Source: Planctomycetota bacterium
GTDB lineage: Bacteria; Planctomycetota; UBA8108; UBA1146
Length of the DNA stretch: 64,000 bases
Direction: 5' to 3'
Assembly (NCBI GenBank): GCA_018694835.1
Contig: JABHOG010000100.1
Coordinates: 1 to 64,000 of the forward strand
The notes under the pieces were generated by a model, which searched no databases, was not told the DNA's origin, and worked only from the letters and a program-made list of their open reading frames with translations. This document shows positions 1 through 9,434 of this stretch, in pieces. Every line of letters begins with the position of its first letter. Positions within the stretch are counted from its first letter, which is position 1. The translations under genes were made by a program, and so were the position numbers.

Positions 1-18
1 ACGAGCGGAGTCCACTCG

Positions 19-687
19 ATGCATCAAGCTGCAGAAGATCGCCTGTCCATTCCCGCATCCTCGATCCTGGTTCTGTTGATCACCCTGGTGGTGGTCACAC
101 CGCTGGCGATCTGGCGAATGGCACAGAAACTGGCGAGTCCCACCGCCGAGGTGATCTCCCTCGAAGATGACGGTGAGCGATTTCGAGGCCACTGGAAGGT
201 TGGCAAAGTCGATTTCGTCGTCGAGGAGGGCATCGATGAGCCGCGTTCCACCGGCACCTTTACCCTGTCCGTCACTCTTCCACCTCGCGAAGAAGATGAA
301 ACGGTCAAAGTGGTGATAGGCCTGGAAGCTGCACGGGATGGATTCATCGAGAAGGTGCTCTTTCTAGACCCCGATGGAGATGGAATCTGTAACGCAACCA
401 TCTGTATTCGATCGGCAGGCAGCGGTAGTTACCTGCAAATCCGCCAGTACACCCTGTCCTTCGAGGGGGGCGAATCAGAAGGAACATGGTCAGATCTGAC
501 CGCCATTCCCGAGCACCTGAGCGCTGGATACATCGGCCACGACACCGTCGAACGCCAGAGCGAGATGCTGGTGCGAACTTTTCCCATCCATCTCGATGGC
601 GACACCAATGCTGCCCCCTCCGCAGGAACTCGTTCGTTGATCTGGGACTTCCACAACCGTCGCTGGAGACCCGATCCACGGAAGTGA
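19..687 (+). CDS. hypothetical protein with N-terminal transmembrane segment
   Basis: Full-length ORF; hydrophobic stretch SSILVLLITLVVVTPLAIW near the N-terminus. Frame is open to the window edge, so the true start could lie upstream. Confidence 0.6.
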   Translation: MHQAAEDRLSIPASSILVLLITLVVVTPLAIWRMAQKLASPTAEVISLEDDGERFRGHWKVGKVDFVVEEGIDEPRSTGTFTLSVTLPPREEDETVKVVIGLEAARDGFIEKVLFLDPDGDGICNATICIRSAGSGSYLQIRQYTLSFEGGESEGTWSDLTAIPEHLSAGYIGHDTVERQSEMLVRTFPIHLDGDTNAAPSAGTRSLIWDFHNRRWRPDPRK

Positions 688-756
688 TGGAATTCCACAG
701 CAGTTGATTTCACGGTGGAGAACAGCAGGGAGCGGATTCGATCCAGCATCATCCTG

Positions 757-796
757 GTGCTAGAATATCGGAGTGCTAGCCTATCGGAGTGCTGAC
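757..796. repeat. short 16-bp-period direct repeat (about 2.5 copies)
   Basis: GTGCTAGAATATCGGA GTGCTAGCCTATCGGA GTGCTGAC. Confidence 0.75.
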
Positions 797-853
797 ACAA
801 AGAAGAGATGCCCCAAAGGAGAGATGGGCAGCGCGACCTGCTGAGGAGAGTCG

Positions 854-1033
854 CTACTTGCGCTTGATCTTGTGTACGGTGTGCTTGCGCAGCCGAGGAG
901 AGTACTTCTTCAGACCCTTCTCCTTGAGCTTCTCGGGAAGACCACCTTTGACCTTGATCTGGGTCCGGTAGTTGAGGTCACCGGTCTCGGTGCACTGGAG
1001 CCACACGTACTCACGGCTCTTCTGCTTGGCCAC
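854..1033 (-). CDS. rpmG: 50S ribosomal protein L33 (bL33)
   Basis: (M)AKQKSREYVWLQCTETGDLNYRT...KKYSPRLRKHTVHKIKRK; GTG start at 1033. Confidence 0.9.
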   Translation of the reverse strand: MAKQKSREYVWLQCTETGDLNYRTQIKVKGGLPEKLKEKGLKKYSPRLRKHTVHKIKRK

Positions 1034-1315
1034 AATGCTCTCGCTTCCACGATAGAAACCCGGGATGAGGACTTGGCGCACCAACCTTCTGGTGCAAACC
1101 GATCTGGTGCAGTCCCGGATGGAACCATCCCCGCCTCCGGCCGTCAAGGGAAACGAACCCACAGACATCGATCCAGATCAGTGAATTGCCGCCAACCCGC
1201 TCCCCTCCTGCAACTCTCCCCCACCTCTACGGTCGAAGTCCGTTGCTGCGATCGAGCCCCGAGGGTACACCAGTGACGGACCTGAACCCCCTCTTGGCAA
1301 AGGAGCCCGGGCAAG

Positions 1316-2356
1316 ATGACTGCCGCTGCCGACTCGACCCCAGCTGCACCGCGTCGACGGTTGCCGCCGCTGGCTGGCGACGGCACCATCCTGGTCACCG
1401 GGGGCACCGGAACCACCGGCAGGTTGCTGCTGAGTTGGTTGCTCTACGAGGCTCAGGCCAGCCGCGTCATCGCATTCTCCCGCGATGAGCAGAAACACCA
1501 CGATCTGCTTCAAGATCCTCGATTCCAGCATCCCGCCTTGTACTCGATGGTCGGAGATATCCGCGACCCGAGTCGATTACGCGAAGCGATGGAAGGGGTC
1601 TCGCTGGTGCTCCATACCGCAGCGATGAAGCATGTGCCCATCGCCGAGGCGCATCCGAGCGAAGCGATCCGGACCAATGTCGAGGGTACCGAGAATCTCA
1701 TCCGAGCCGCTCGTGATGCGGGAGTAGCCCGAGTCATCGCCCATTCCACTGACAAGGCGGTCGAGCCCAGTTGCGTCTATGGTGCCACCAAACTGGCCAT
1801 GGAGAAGTTACTGGTCGCAGCAGACCTCGAGTCAGGTCCCGACGGTCCTCGCTTTGATATCTTGCGCCATGGCAATCTGATCGGCAGCCGCGGCAGTGTC
1901 ATCCCGATGTTTCGGGAGCAGAAGAAAAGTGGCCGATTGAAGGTCACCGACCCCGAGATGACGCGCTTCTGGATCGACCCGGATTCGTTGATCTCTGCGG
2001 TTCACCAGGTGGTGATCGATGGTCGTGGCGGCGAGATCTTTGTACCGAGGTCACCGGCGGCCCGACTGGCTACGGTGGCCGCCGCCATCGCTCCGGAAGC
2101 GGTGATCGAGGTGATCGGCGAGCGCCCCGGCGAGAAGAAGCACGAATCGCTGACCGGCCAAGAAGAATCGAGCCGAATCCGCCTGTTCGAGCAGCACCTG
2201 GTGATCATCCCGCCCGCCTCGGGCCATCTTCGTCGTCACGATGGCAGTGCTGTGGGTCCCGATTTCCGCCTCCAGAGTGACCGGGGCCCCTGGCTCGATC
2301 TTCAGGCGATGCAGGCACTTCTGAGTTCGGAACTGGTCTGCTCCCACGTCCTGTAG
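1316..2356 (+). CDS. NAD-dependent nucleotide-sugar epimerase/dehydratase (CapD/PseB-like polysaccharide biosynthesis protein)
   Basis: ILVTGGTGTTGRLLL Rossmann motif; AAMKHVPIAE; S-T-D...YGATKLAMEKL. Confidence 0.85.
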   Translation: MTAAADSTPAAPRRRLPPLAGDGTILVTGGTGTTGRLLLSWLLYEAQASRVIAFSRDEQKHHDLLQDPRFQHPALYSMVGDIRDPSRLREAMEGVSLVLHTAAMKHVPIAEAHPSEAIRTNVEGTENLIRAARDAGVARVIAHSTDKAVEPSCVYGATKLAMEKLLVAADLESGPDGPRFDILRHGNLIGSRGSVIPMFREQKKSGRLKVTDPEMTRFWIDPDSLISAVHQVVIDGRGGEIFVPRSPAARLATVAAAIAPEAVIEVIGERPGEKKHESLTGQEESSRIRLFEQHLVIIPPASGHLRRHDGSAVGPDFRLQSDRGPWLDLQAMQALLSSELVCSHVL

Positions 2357-2499
2357 GCTCAAATCGACGACTACTCGACGATTCTATCCCCCCAGCCAGA
2401 TCACAGGGTAAACTGAAGGAGTGACCCGATCTGAATCTCCCTGCCGCCTGGTGGGTCAGTTATGGGCACCTTTCCTGGTCGTGATCAAGAGAGACCTGC

Positions 2500-4443
2500 A
2501 TGCCAGCAACCATTCGATGGAGAGTGCTGACCTTGCTACTGCTGGGTCTATTGGGGAGTCCCCCGGTCGATGGTCAGGGATTGCCGATCCCGACCACTCT
2601 GCAGGACTGGATCCAGCCCGGTACCCAACCGGGCACCCTGCTCGAACCCATCATCGCCGGTAGTGCTTGTAACCTCTGTCACTCATCTTTTTTCACGGCC
2701 CCGGTCGATCGCTGGAGAACCAGCATCATGGCCCAGGCGGGAAGAGATCCACTGTTTCACGCTTGCCTCGCAGTGGCGGAACAAGACGCCGGCGCTGCGG
2801 GATCGTTGTGCCTACGCTGTCACACTCCTGGAGCTTGGCTCGCCGGCAACAGTGTTCCTACCGATGGCTCTGCAGTCAGTGGCGTCAACGATTTCGACGG
2901 CGTGACCTGCAACCTGTGCCATCGGATGGTCGACCCCAATTACGTCGCGGGGCAGAGTCCCAGCGTCGACCTCGGAATCCTCAATAACCTGGCCGAGATT
3001 CCCAATCCACAGCACAGCGGCCAGTACGTGATCGATCCCAGCGATCGAAGGCGCGGACCCTACAATCTCGGTGGTGGCTTCCAATTCCATCCCTTCTTCG
3101 AGTCCCCCTTTCACCATTCGTCTGAACTGTGCCGCACCTGCCATGACGTCTCGAACCCGGCCTATATCCGCCAGGGAAATCAATACGCGCTGATCGACCT
3201 CAACTCTCCTCACCCGACCCACGATCCCAACGACGAGTACCCGGTGGAGAGAACCTACAGCGAGTGGAGCATGAGTGAATTCGCTCAGGGGCCGGTCGAT
3301 ATGGGCGGCCGATTCGGTGGCAATAACCCCGAAGTCAGTAGCTGCCAGGATTGCCACATGCCGAGCACCAGTGGGGTCGGCTGTAACATGGGGGCCCCCA
3401 CACGGCCCGATCTTGCCCTCCACAACTTTTCCGGGGCACAAACCTGGGTGCTCGATGCGATTCACGCGCTCGACACCTCCTACTTGCTATGGGACACCCC
3501 CGCCTACATGGATCCGGCACAGATCATCGTCGCCAAGAACCGCAACATCGACATGCTCGAAGCGGCCAGTGACCTCGAGGTCACCACAGAAAACGGACAG
3601 TTGAAGGTCCGAGTGATCAACCAGAGCGGTCACAAACTGCCCACCGGATATCCAGAGGGAAGAAGGATGTGGATCGAAGTTCATTTCCAGAATGTCTTCG
3701 GAGAAACTCTGGCCCACCACGGTGCTTACGATTTCGACACGGCAGATCTGGAAGATTCCACCACCACCGTCTTCGAGGCCAAGCACGGAATCTCCGGATT
3801 CACCTCTACCCTTTCCGGTCTGCCGGAAGGCCCTTCTTTTCACTTCGCACTCAACAACAAGATCATGAAGGACAACCGCATCCCTCCTCGAGGCTACACC
3901 TTTCAGGGATTCGATTCGGTTCAGGCGGCACCGGTGGGAGAGTTCTACGAGGATGGCCAGTACTGGCACGACACCTTTTACGATATTCCCAATGATTCGT
4001 ATCTACTCGAGGTGAGGGTCTGGTACCAGACCGCATCGAAGGAGTACATCGAGTTTCTTCGCGACGAGAACATCACCAATGATGCTGGAGATATCCTCCA
4101 TCAGCAGTGGTTGCAGCAAGACAAAGGCCCCCCGGTCATGATGGATGAGATCTCGATGGAACTGGGGATCGAGCCCTTCATCCGTGGTGATGTCAACACC
4201 GACGGGACCGAAGATCTCTCCGATCCGGTCCACCTGCTCGGATCGCTATTCCAGGGTGAGCCCTTCTCCTTCTGCCCCATCTCAGCCGATGGAAATGATG
4301 ACGGGTCCCTCAACATCTCCGATGTCGTATTCCTGCTGAGCACCTTGTTCACCGGGGGGATCACCCCTTCCGCTCCCTGGCCCGATTGCGGACCCGATCC
4401 GACCCCCGACTTCCTCCGCTGCTACGGCTATTCCTGCCCCTGA
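2500..4443 (+). CDS. secreted multiheme c-type cytochrome with C-terminal dockerin-like EF-hand repeats
   Basis: Signal peptide; five CxxCH motifs (CNLCH, CLRCH, CNLCH, CRTCH, CQDCH); C-terminal RGDVNTDGTEDLSDPVHLLGSLF...ADGNDDGSLNISDVVFLLSTLF. Confidence 0.85.
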   Translation: MPATIRWRVLTLLLLGLLGSPPVDGQGLPIPTTLQDWIQPGTQPGTLLEPIIAGSACNLCHSSFFTAPVDRWRTSIMAQAGRDPLFHACLAVAEQDAGAAGSLCLRCHTPGAWLAGNSVPTDGSAVSGVNDFDGVTCNLCHRMVDPNYVAGQSPSVDLGILNNLAEIPNPQHSGQYVIDPSDRRRGPYNLGGGFQFHPFFESPFHHSSELCRTCHDVSNPAYIRQGNQYALIDLNSPHPTHDPNDEYPVERTYSEWSMSEFAQGPVDMGGRFGGNNPEVSSCQDCHMPSTSGVGCNMGAPTRPDLALHNFSGAQTWVLDAIHALDTSYLLWDTPAYMDPAQIIVAKNRNIDMLEAASDLEVTTENGQLKVRVINQSGHKLPTGYPEGRRMWIEVHFQNVFGETLAHHGAYDFDTADLEDSTTTVFEAKHGISGFTSTLSGLPEGPSFHFALNNKIMKDNRIPPRGYTFQGFDSVQAAPVGEFYEDGQYWHDTFYDIPNDSYLLEVRVWYQTASKEYIEFLRDENITNDAGDILHQQWLQQDKGPPVMMDEISMELGIEPFIRGDVNTDGTEDLSDPVHLLGSLFQGEPFSFCPISADGNDDGSLNISDVVFLLSTLFTGGITPSAPWPDCGPDPTPDFLRCYGYSCP

Positions 4444-4594
4444 TCACCACCCCAGCCACGGCTGACGGGAGTTCCCCGATCTCGAGCAGGAATCCACCAT
4501 TTGCGATGGTGATCCTGACCACCTTGATGGATAGTGATGGATCGACAGTCGTTGCCGATCATCTCCTTTCGGAGGGAGCAGACCCATCCAGTTC

Positions 4595-5341
4595 ATGCGC
4601 ACGATTCTACCGCTGATCCTTCTGGCGGCGCTGATCGTATCGATCTGGCCGACCGGGCCCCTCGACTTCGGCTCCCGTAGTCCATGGGATGGCCTGGTCA
4701 TCTTGATCGACGGTGTCGAGAGATTCATCGATGAAGATGGTGACAGTGAGGATGGTGACAGTGAGGATGGTGACGCGGCCAATAGTGCAAGGCTCGATCC
4801 ACAGTCACGTCTCCTGCTGATCGCCTCCTTGCCCGCTGTCGATGACCTCGGGCGAGATTGCTCGTTGATCGTCGGTACCGCTTTCGCCGATCACTCCGAT
4901 CCACTGGCACTCTTGCTACAGGGGGAAACCGATGCCATCCGCCTGCAAAAGATCAAGATGGTCGCCCCACCCGTAGAGATGTACCTCGCGATCGAGGGAA
5001 TCATCAGTGGCTTCGCTGTTCCCGGCGATCTGGATGTAGACCGGTTTCCGGGGGGGCTGCTTCATGGCCACCAGGTCACTCCGGCGGCAGGCTCACGGCA
5101 GGGCCCACCGCCCACCTCGATCCTGTTGGCCGATTCCCGCGGTTCGATCGCCTTCAAAGCTCACTGCGACGAGCAGAAACAGCAGCGTTGGCGAGGCGAT
5201 CGAAAAGATTTCCGAGAACTGTGGGAGCGAGCCCAGGACACCGATCCAGGTCGCCTGGAGCCGTTCATCCACGGTCGGCTCACCTTCCCGGAACCACCGG
5301 ACCCTGCGACAGACGCGGTGGCTCCCGGTCAGAGACGCTGA
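4595..5341 (+). CDS. hypothetical protein with acidic DGDSE repeat
   Basis: ORF between annotated genes; N-terminal hydrophobic segment MRTILPLILLAALIVSIW. Confidence 0.6.
   Translation: MRTILPLILLAALIVSIWPTGPLDFGSRSPWDGLVILIDGVERFIDEDGDSEDGDSEDGDAANSARLDPQSRLLLIASLPAVDDLGRDCSLIVGTAFADHSDPLALLLQGETDAIRLQKIKMVAPPVEMYLAIEGIISGFAVPGDLDVDRFPGGLLHGHQVTPAAGSRQGPPPTSILLADSRGSIAFKAHCDEQKQQRWRGDRKDFRELWERAQDTDPGRLEPFIHGRLTFPEPPDPATDAVAPGQRR
4736..4775 (+). repeat. 15-bp tandem repeat in coding sequence
   Basis: gatggtgacagtgag x2 plus partial third copy; encodes DGDSEDGDSEDGD. Confidence 0.85.
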
Positions 5342-5353
5342 TACCCTCGCATC

Positions 5354-6511
5354 ATGACCGACCAAGATCCTGACACCGCCCACTCCCGCAAACCGAATCC
5401 CGGAACTCCGTTCCCCTCGAAACCCGTCTCTGACATCGAATCCACTCCTCATCCGGCTGCCAGCGAGACAGCTTTCGGCTCCCTGAAAGAAATGCATGCC
5501 TACATGCGTCTCGCAAGAGAGTGGGATTTACGCTTCGAAAAGATGTTTCGAACGGGAGCCCTATCGAAGTGGTACTCATCGGTCGGAAACGAAGCGACCA
5601 CCGTCGCTTCAGCCTGCGCCATCGAGGCCGGAGATTCATTGCTGACCCTTCACAGGGATTCGGGAGCGATCCTCCGGCACTACCTCGACATCAACGCCTT
5701 GCTCCCCGGAATACTGCCGCAAGTTCCTGCCATCCGAGAACCGATGGGAGGGGACTCCAAGCAGCGTTTCCTGCGACTGACTTGCCAGATGCTGGGAAGA
5801 GAACATGGCTTCTCTAGCGGGCACGAACGCTCCTATCACTACAACCTGTTCGAGGAGGAGTGGGGCCTCTTCCATATCGGCATGATCAGCCACCTCGGAT
5901 CGATGATTCCTGTCGCCGCTGGAACTGCTTTTGCCTACCAGCAACAGGGTAGCGATCGTGTGGCGATCAATTTCATCGGAGAAGGTGCCACCTCGACCGG
6001 CGATTTCCACGAAGCTCTGAACATCGCCTCGGTATGGAAGTTGCCGTTCATTCTCGTCATCGAGAACAATCGATGGGCATTCTCGACCCCCACTTCTCAA
6101 CAGTACGCCTGCGACCACCTTGCGGACCGGGCTCTGGGATATGGCATTCCTGGAGTTCAGGTCGACGGCACCGATGCCGAAGCGGTTCTATCCGTGATGC
6201 AAACCGCAGTGGCTCGGGCTCGAGCGGGAGACGGACCGACCCTGGTCGAGGCGATGCTGGGACGCCACCGTGGCCATTCAGAAGGAGACGACTCCCTCCA
6301 GCAAGTTCCCGAACAAGAGTTGCAGCAATATGTTGAGCAAGACCCGCTAGATCTGGTCGAAAAACGCCTCATCGATGGTGGAGTCTTCTCTCGTGCCTGG
6401 ATCGACGAGGTGAGAGAGCGATGTGCTTCGCTGGTGACCAATACGGTCGACCAGGCGATGTCGATGCCAGAACCCGATGTCCATCAACCGCGGAGCATCT
6501 ATGCAGACTGA
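5354..6511 (+). CDS. thiamine-pyrophosphate-dependent dehydrogenase E1 component, alpha subunit (pyruvate/branched-chain 2-oxoacid type)
   Basis: FIGEGATSTGDFHEALNIASVWKLPFILVIENNRWAFSTPTSQQ; GRHRGHSEGDD. Confidence 0.9.
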   Translation: MTDQDPDTAHSRKPNPGTPFPSKPVSDIESTPHPAASETAFGSLKEMHAYMRLAREWDLRFEKMFRTGALSKWYSSVGNEATTVASACAIEAGDSLLTLHRDSGAILRHYLDINALLPGILPQVPAIREPMGGDSKQRFLRLTCQMLGREHGFSSGHERSYHYNLFEEEWGLFHIGMISHLGSMIPVAAGTAFAYQQQGSDRVAINFIGEGATSTGDFHEALNIASVWKLPFILVIENNRWAFSTPTSQQYACDHLADRALGYGIPGVQVDGTDAEAVLSVMQTAVARARAGDGPTLVEAMLGRHRGHSEGDDSLQQVPEQELQQYVEQDPLDLVEKRLIDGGVFSRAWIDEVRERCASLVTNTVDQAMSMPEPDVHQPRSIYAD

Positions 6512-7502
6512 CACCTCCACAGAATCAGACGACACCCTTTACATCGATGCGATCAGCGCTGCACTGGCGGATGAAATGCGAGCCGATCCAAGTGTTGTGC
6601 TGATGGGACAAGACATCGCCGGTCACGGTGGGGCCTTCAAGATCACCCGCGGATTCCTCGAGGAGTTCGGTGACCAGCGGGTTCGAAACACACCCATCGC
6701 GGAGAGTGGAACGATCGGCATTGCCATCGGTTCCTCGATGCTCGGAATCAAACCCGTAGTCGAGATGCAGTTCGCCGATTTCATCTCCTGTGGATTCAAT
6801 CAAATTGTAAACGTTGCGGCAAAGATGTACTGGAGAACAAAACACCCTGTACCCCTCGTGATTCGTCTTCCAGGCGGGGGCGGAATGGGTGCGGGCGCTT
6901 TCCACTCCCAGAACATCGAGAACTGGTTTCTTCATACTCCGGGGCTCAAGGTGGTTTCACCTGCGTACTCCGGTGATGCTTACCGATTACTTCGTGCAGC
7001 GATTCGGGACCCGAATCCCGTGCTCTACTTCGAGCACAAATTTCTGTACCGCAGGGAGCGCTCGCCACTGCAAACTGCACCGGTTCCCGATCGGATTCTC
7101 GGTGAATCATCGATCTTGCGCAGTGGCACCGACATCACCACCGTCTCGTGGGGCTGGATGACTCATCGCACCCTCGAGGCCGCCGAGATCCTCTCGCAGG
7201 AGGGTATCGAGGTGGAGGTGATCGATTTACCGGTCCTCTCCCCTCTCGACCATCGGGGCATCATCGCATCGGTCGAGAAGACCCAGCGAGCCGCCATCAT
7301 CCACGAGGCTACCTGTACCGGTGGATTCGGTGCAGAAATCGCTGCGCGGATCTGCGACGAAGCCATCTGGAGTCTCGATGCCCCGGTCCGTAGAATCACC
7401 TACCCCGATAGTCCCCCGCCCTTCCACAAGGGGCTGGAAGCGTCGAGGATTCCCTCTCCAGAGCGGATCTGTTCCGAACTGCGGCAATTACTCGACGTTT
7501 GA
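6501..7502 (+). CDS. 2-oxoacid dehydrogenase E1 component, beta subunit
   Basis: VVLMGQDIAGHGGAFKITRGF...RVRNTPIAESGTIGIAIG...VEMQFADFI; start at 6501 overlaps the alpha-subunit stop. Confidence 0.9.
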   Translation: MQTDTSTESDDTLYIDAISAALADEMRADPSVVLMGQDIAGHGGAFKITRGFLEEFGDQRVRNTPIAESGTIGIAIGSSMLGIKPVVEMQFADFISCGFNQIVNVAAKMYWRTKHPVPLVIRLPGGGGMGAGAFHSQNIENWFLHTPGLKVVSPAYSGDAYRLLRAAIRDPNPVLYFEHKFLYRRERSPLQTAPVPDRILGESSILRSGTDITTVSWGWMTHRTLEAAEILSQEGIEVEVIDLPVLSPLDHRGIIASVEKTQRAAIIHEATCTGGFGAEIAARICDEAIWSLDAPVRRITYPDSPPPFHKGLEASRIPSPERICSELRQLLDV

Positions 7503-7821
7503 TCCACTGCCGGCACCGCTTCGATCATTTTCCAGAAAATTTGGATTGTCGTGTCCGATCCAGCCAGACTTCCGGATACAGAGGGCAAAGGACAGAGGGG
7601 TACCGCCCATGACCCCGAGAGTACCCAATGACTCCAGACAACATGATGGACAAGAGCAATGCTCCTGAGCCTGCCAGTGGGAAAATTCTAGATCACCTGG
7701 TATGGCGTGAACTGGGCTTTGAAAAGCAATTTGGCATGACCTTCTTCCAACCCTCGGTCGATTCTCAGAATCCAGATTCGACCGATCTCAGAAAGTCTCA
7801 GGAAAAGTAACCCCGAGTCCA

Positions 7822-9363
7822 TCAGGAAGTGCCCCCATCCGGGTCCTTGAGCGGAATACCGTGCTTCTTCATCCTGCGGTAGAAGGTACGTCTGGAGATG
7901 CCCAGAGCCTGGCACGCTTCAGACTTGTTGCCCCCTGCGGCCTCCAATGCGCGCAAGATCACTTCACGCTCCGCACGTCCCAGTACATCTTTGACCCCCG
8001 ATGAAAACTCACCGGTGTTCAGAATCGATCCACCTAGCAGTTCCTGCATACTTGCCCCATCGATGGAGCTCAATCCAGATGCTCCGATCCTTCTCGCCAG
8101 ATGAACCGCATCCCAGCCGTTGCCCGGCCAGTGGTGAGAGAGCAATAGTGCCTGAGCCTCCGCTTCCAGTAGCGGAGGAGTGACCATTTCCTCGGTCAAA
8201 TACTGATCGATGATCAGCAAGGAATCGAGCGGACGATTCCTCAATGGTGGTAACTGAACCTCGAGTCCCGCCAGCCGGTAGCGCAACTCCTGACGGATTC
8301 GGCCCGTTCCTTGATCAGAGGAACTGCATGCCAGGAAGCGCAAGTCTGCCACCAGTTCCTCGGTCCCGGCAACCCGACGATAGGTGCCCGAATCGATCAC
8401 CCGCAACAGCGCCGCTTGCAGTGCTGGCGAGGCCTCATCGATGGCATCCAGCAGCAAGGTCCCCCCTGAAGCCCGGTCGAGTAATCCGGGTCGTTGCTGA
8501 TCGGCGTCGGTGAAGGCGCCCTTCTCATTGCCAAATAACTCGACCTCGATCAGTGACTCATTGAGTGTCCCACAATGAAGGACCATGAACTCTCCACCGC
8601 CACTGGCCTGATGGATCGCTCTCGCCAGCAGATCTTTTCCGGTTCCACTCTCTCCTTCGATGAGAACGGAAATGCGTGTAAGAGCGATCTTCTTCAACTC
8701 CTCGATGGGTTTCGAGAGTACTGGTGAGTGGCTGATGAAGCTCCCGATCTGACTGACGATTCGTGGCTCCAGTGGTACTGCTGGTTTCTTTGCCACGACG
8801 GCTGGTCCCTCGCTCATCGGTGGATCCGCGATGCTGGTGAGCTCTGGAGTTTCCGTTCGAGAATTCGACCGCTCCCGGTCGAGGATCAGATCGACCAGCG
8901 ACAGGACCATCTGCTGTTTCGATCCAGATTCCTGATTCTCCGGGCCATCGCCAAAGCGTGAATCGAGATAGACTGCGGTCCGCTGTGTTGGCTTCCCCAG
9001 GGGGATCACCATGATCCAGCGCGCGCGCTGCACTCCCTCCTTCTCCGAGGGGGAACGCAGCCTTCGATCCAGATGAGCATCTTTGAACAGTACAGGTGAC
9101 TTCCCCGCGCAACCGAGTTCAAAGGCGTGATGTGAAACGGTCGTGTCGGCAACAGGAACCTTGCGCCCTTCAGCGCCGCGAGAACACCAGACCTTGTACT
9201 CCCCCGCTTCCACGGCGCTGACCAGCAGTCCACGCTGAGCACCATGATGCTGTTGAATCCAGCGCAACAGCAATCCAACGCCACGCATTGAACTGCTCTT
9301 CCCAGGCCTCGGGGCGAGCACCTGTTCGATCAATTCCTGGAATTGTGGATCTGGGTCAGTCAT
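7822..9363 (-). CDS. sigma-54-type AAA+ regulator (GAF-like N-terminus, Fis HTH C-terminus) with altered motifs
   Basis: Walker A GESGTGKD; GAFTDA; GGTLLLDAIDEAS; HTH GNKSEACQALGISRRTFYRRMKKHG. Confidence 0.85.
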   Translation of the reverse strand: MTDPDPQFQELIEQVLAPRPGKSSSMRGVGLLLRWIQQHHGAQRGLLVSAVEAGEYKVWCSRGAEGRKVPVADTTVSHHAFELGCAGKSPVLFKDAHLDRRLRSPSEKEGVQRARWIMVIPLGKPTQRTAVYLDSRFGDGPENQESGSKQQMVLSLVDLILDRERSNSRTETPELTSIADPPMSEGPAVVAKKPAVPLEPRIVSQIGSFISHSPVLSKPIEELKKIALTRISVLIEGESGTGKDLLARAIHQASGGGEFMVLHCGTLNESLIEVELFGNEKGAFTDADQQRPGLLDRASGGTLLLDAIDEASPALQAALLRVIDSGTYRRVAGTEELVADLRFLACSSSDQGTGRIRQELRYRLAGLEVQLPPLRNRPLDSLLIIDQYLTEEMVTPPLLEAEAQALLLSHHWPGNGWDAVHLARRIGASGLSSIDGASMQELLGGSILNTGEFSSGVKDVLGRAEREVILRALEAAGGNKSEACQALGISRRTFYRRMKKHGIPLKDPDGGTS

Positions 9364-9434
9364 GTCATCGTGATGGTAGGCGACCGGAGACTGTCGAGCG
9401 AGGCCTCACTACTCAATCCCGCCAGGGAGCGGAC

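Noticed and set aside
1034-1315. Possible tRNA next to rpmG
   Set aside because: No T-loop (GGTTCRAATCC) or cloverleaf-like pairing seen by eye on either strand.
7628-7810. 60-aa ORF between E1 beta and the sigma-54-type regulator
   Set aside because: No SD, no recognisable motif, short; could be real but not supported.
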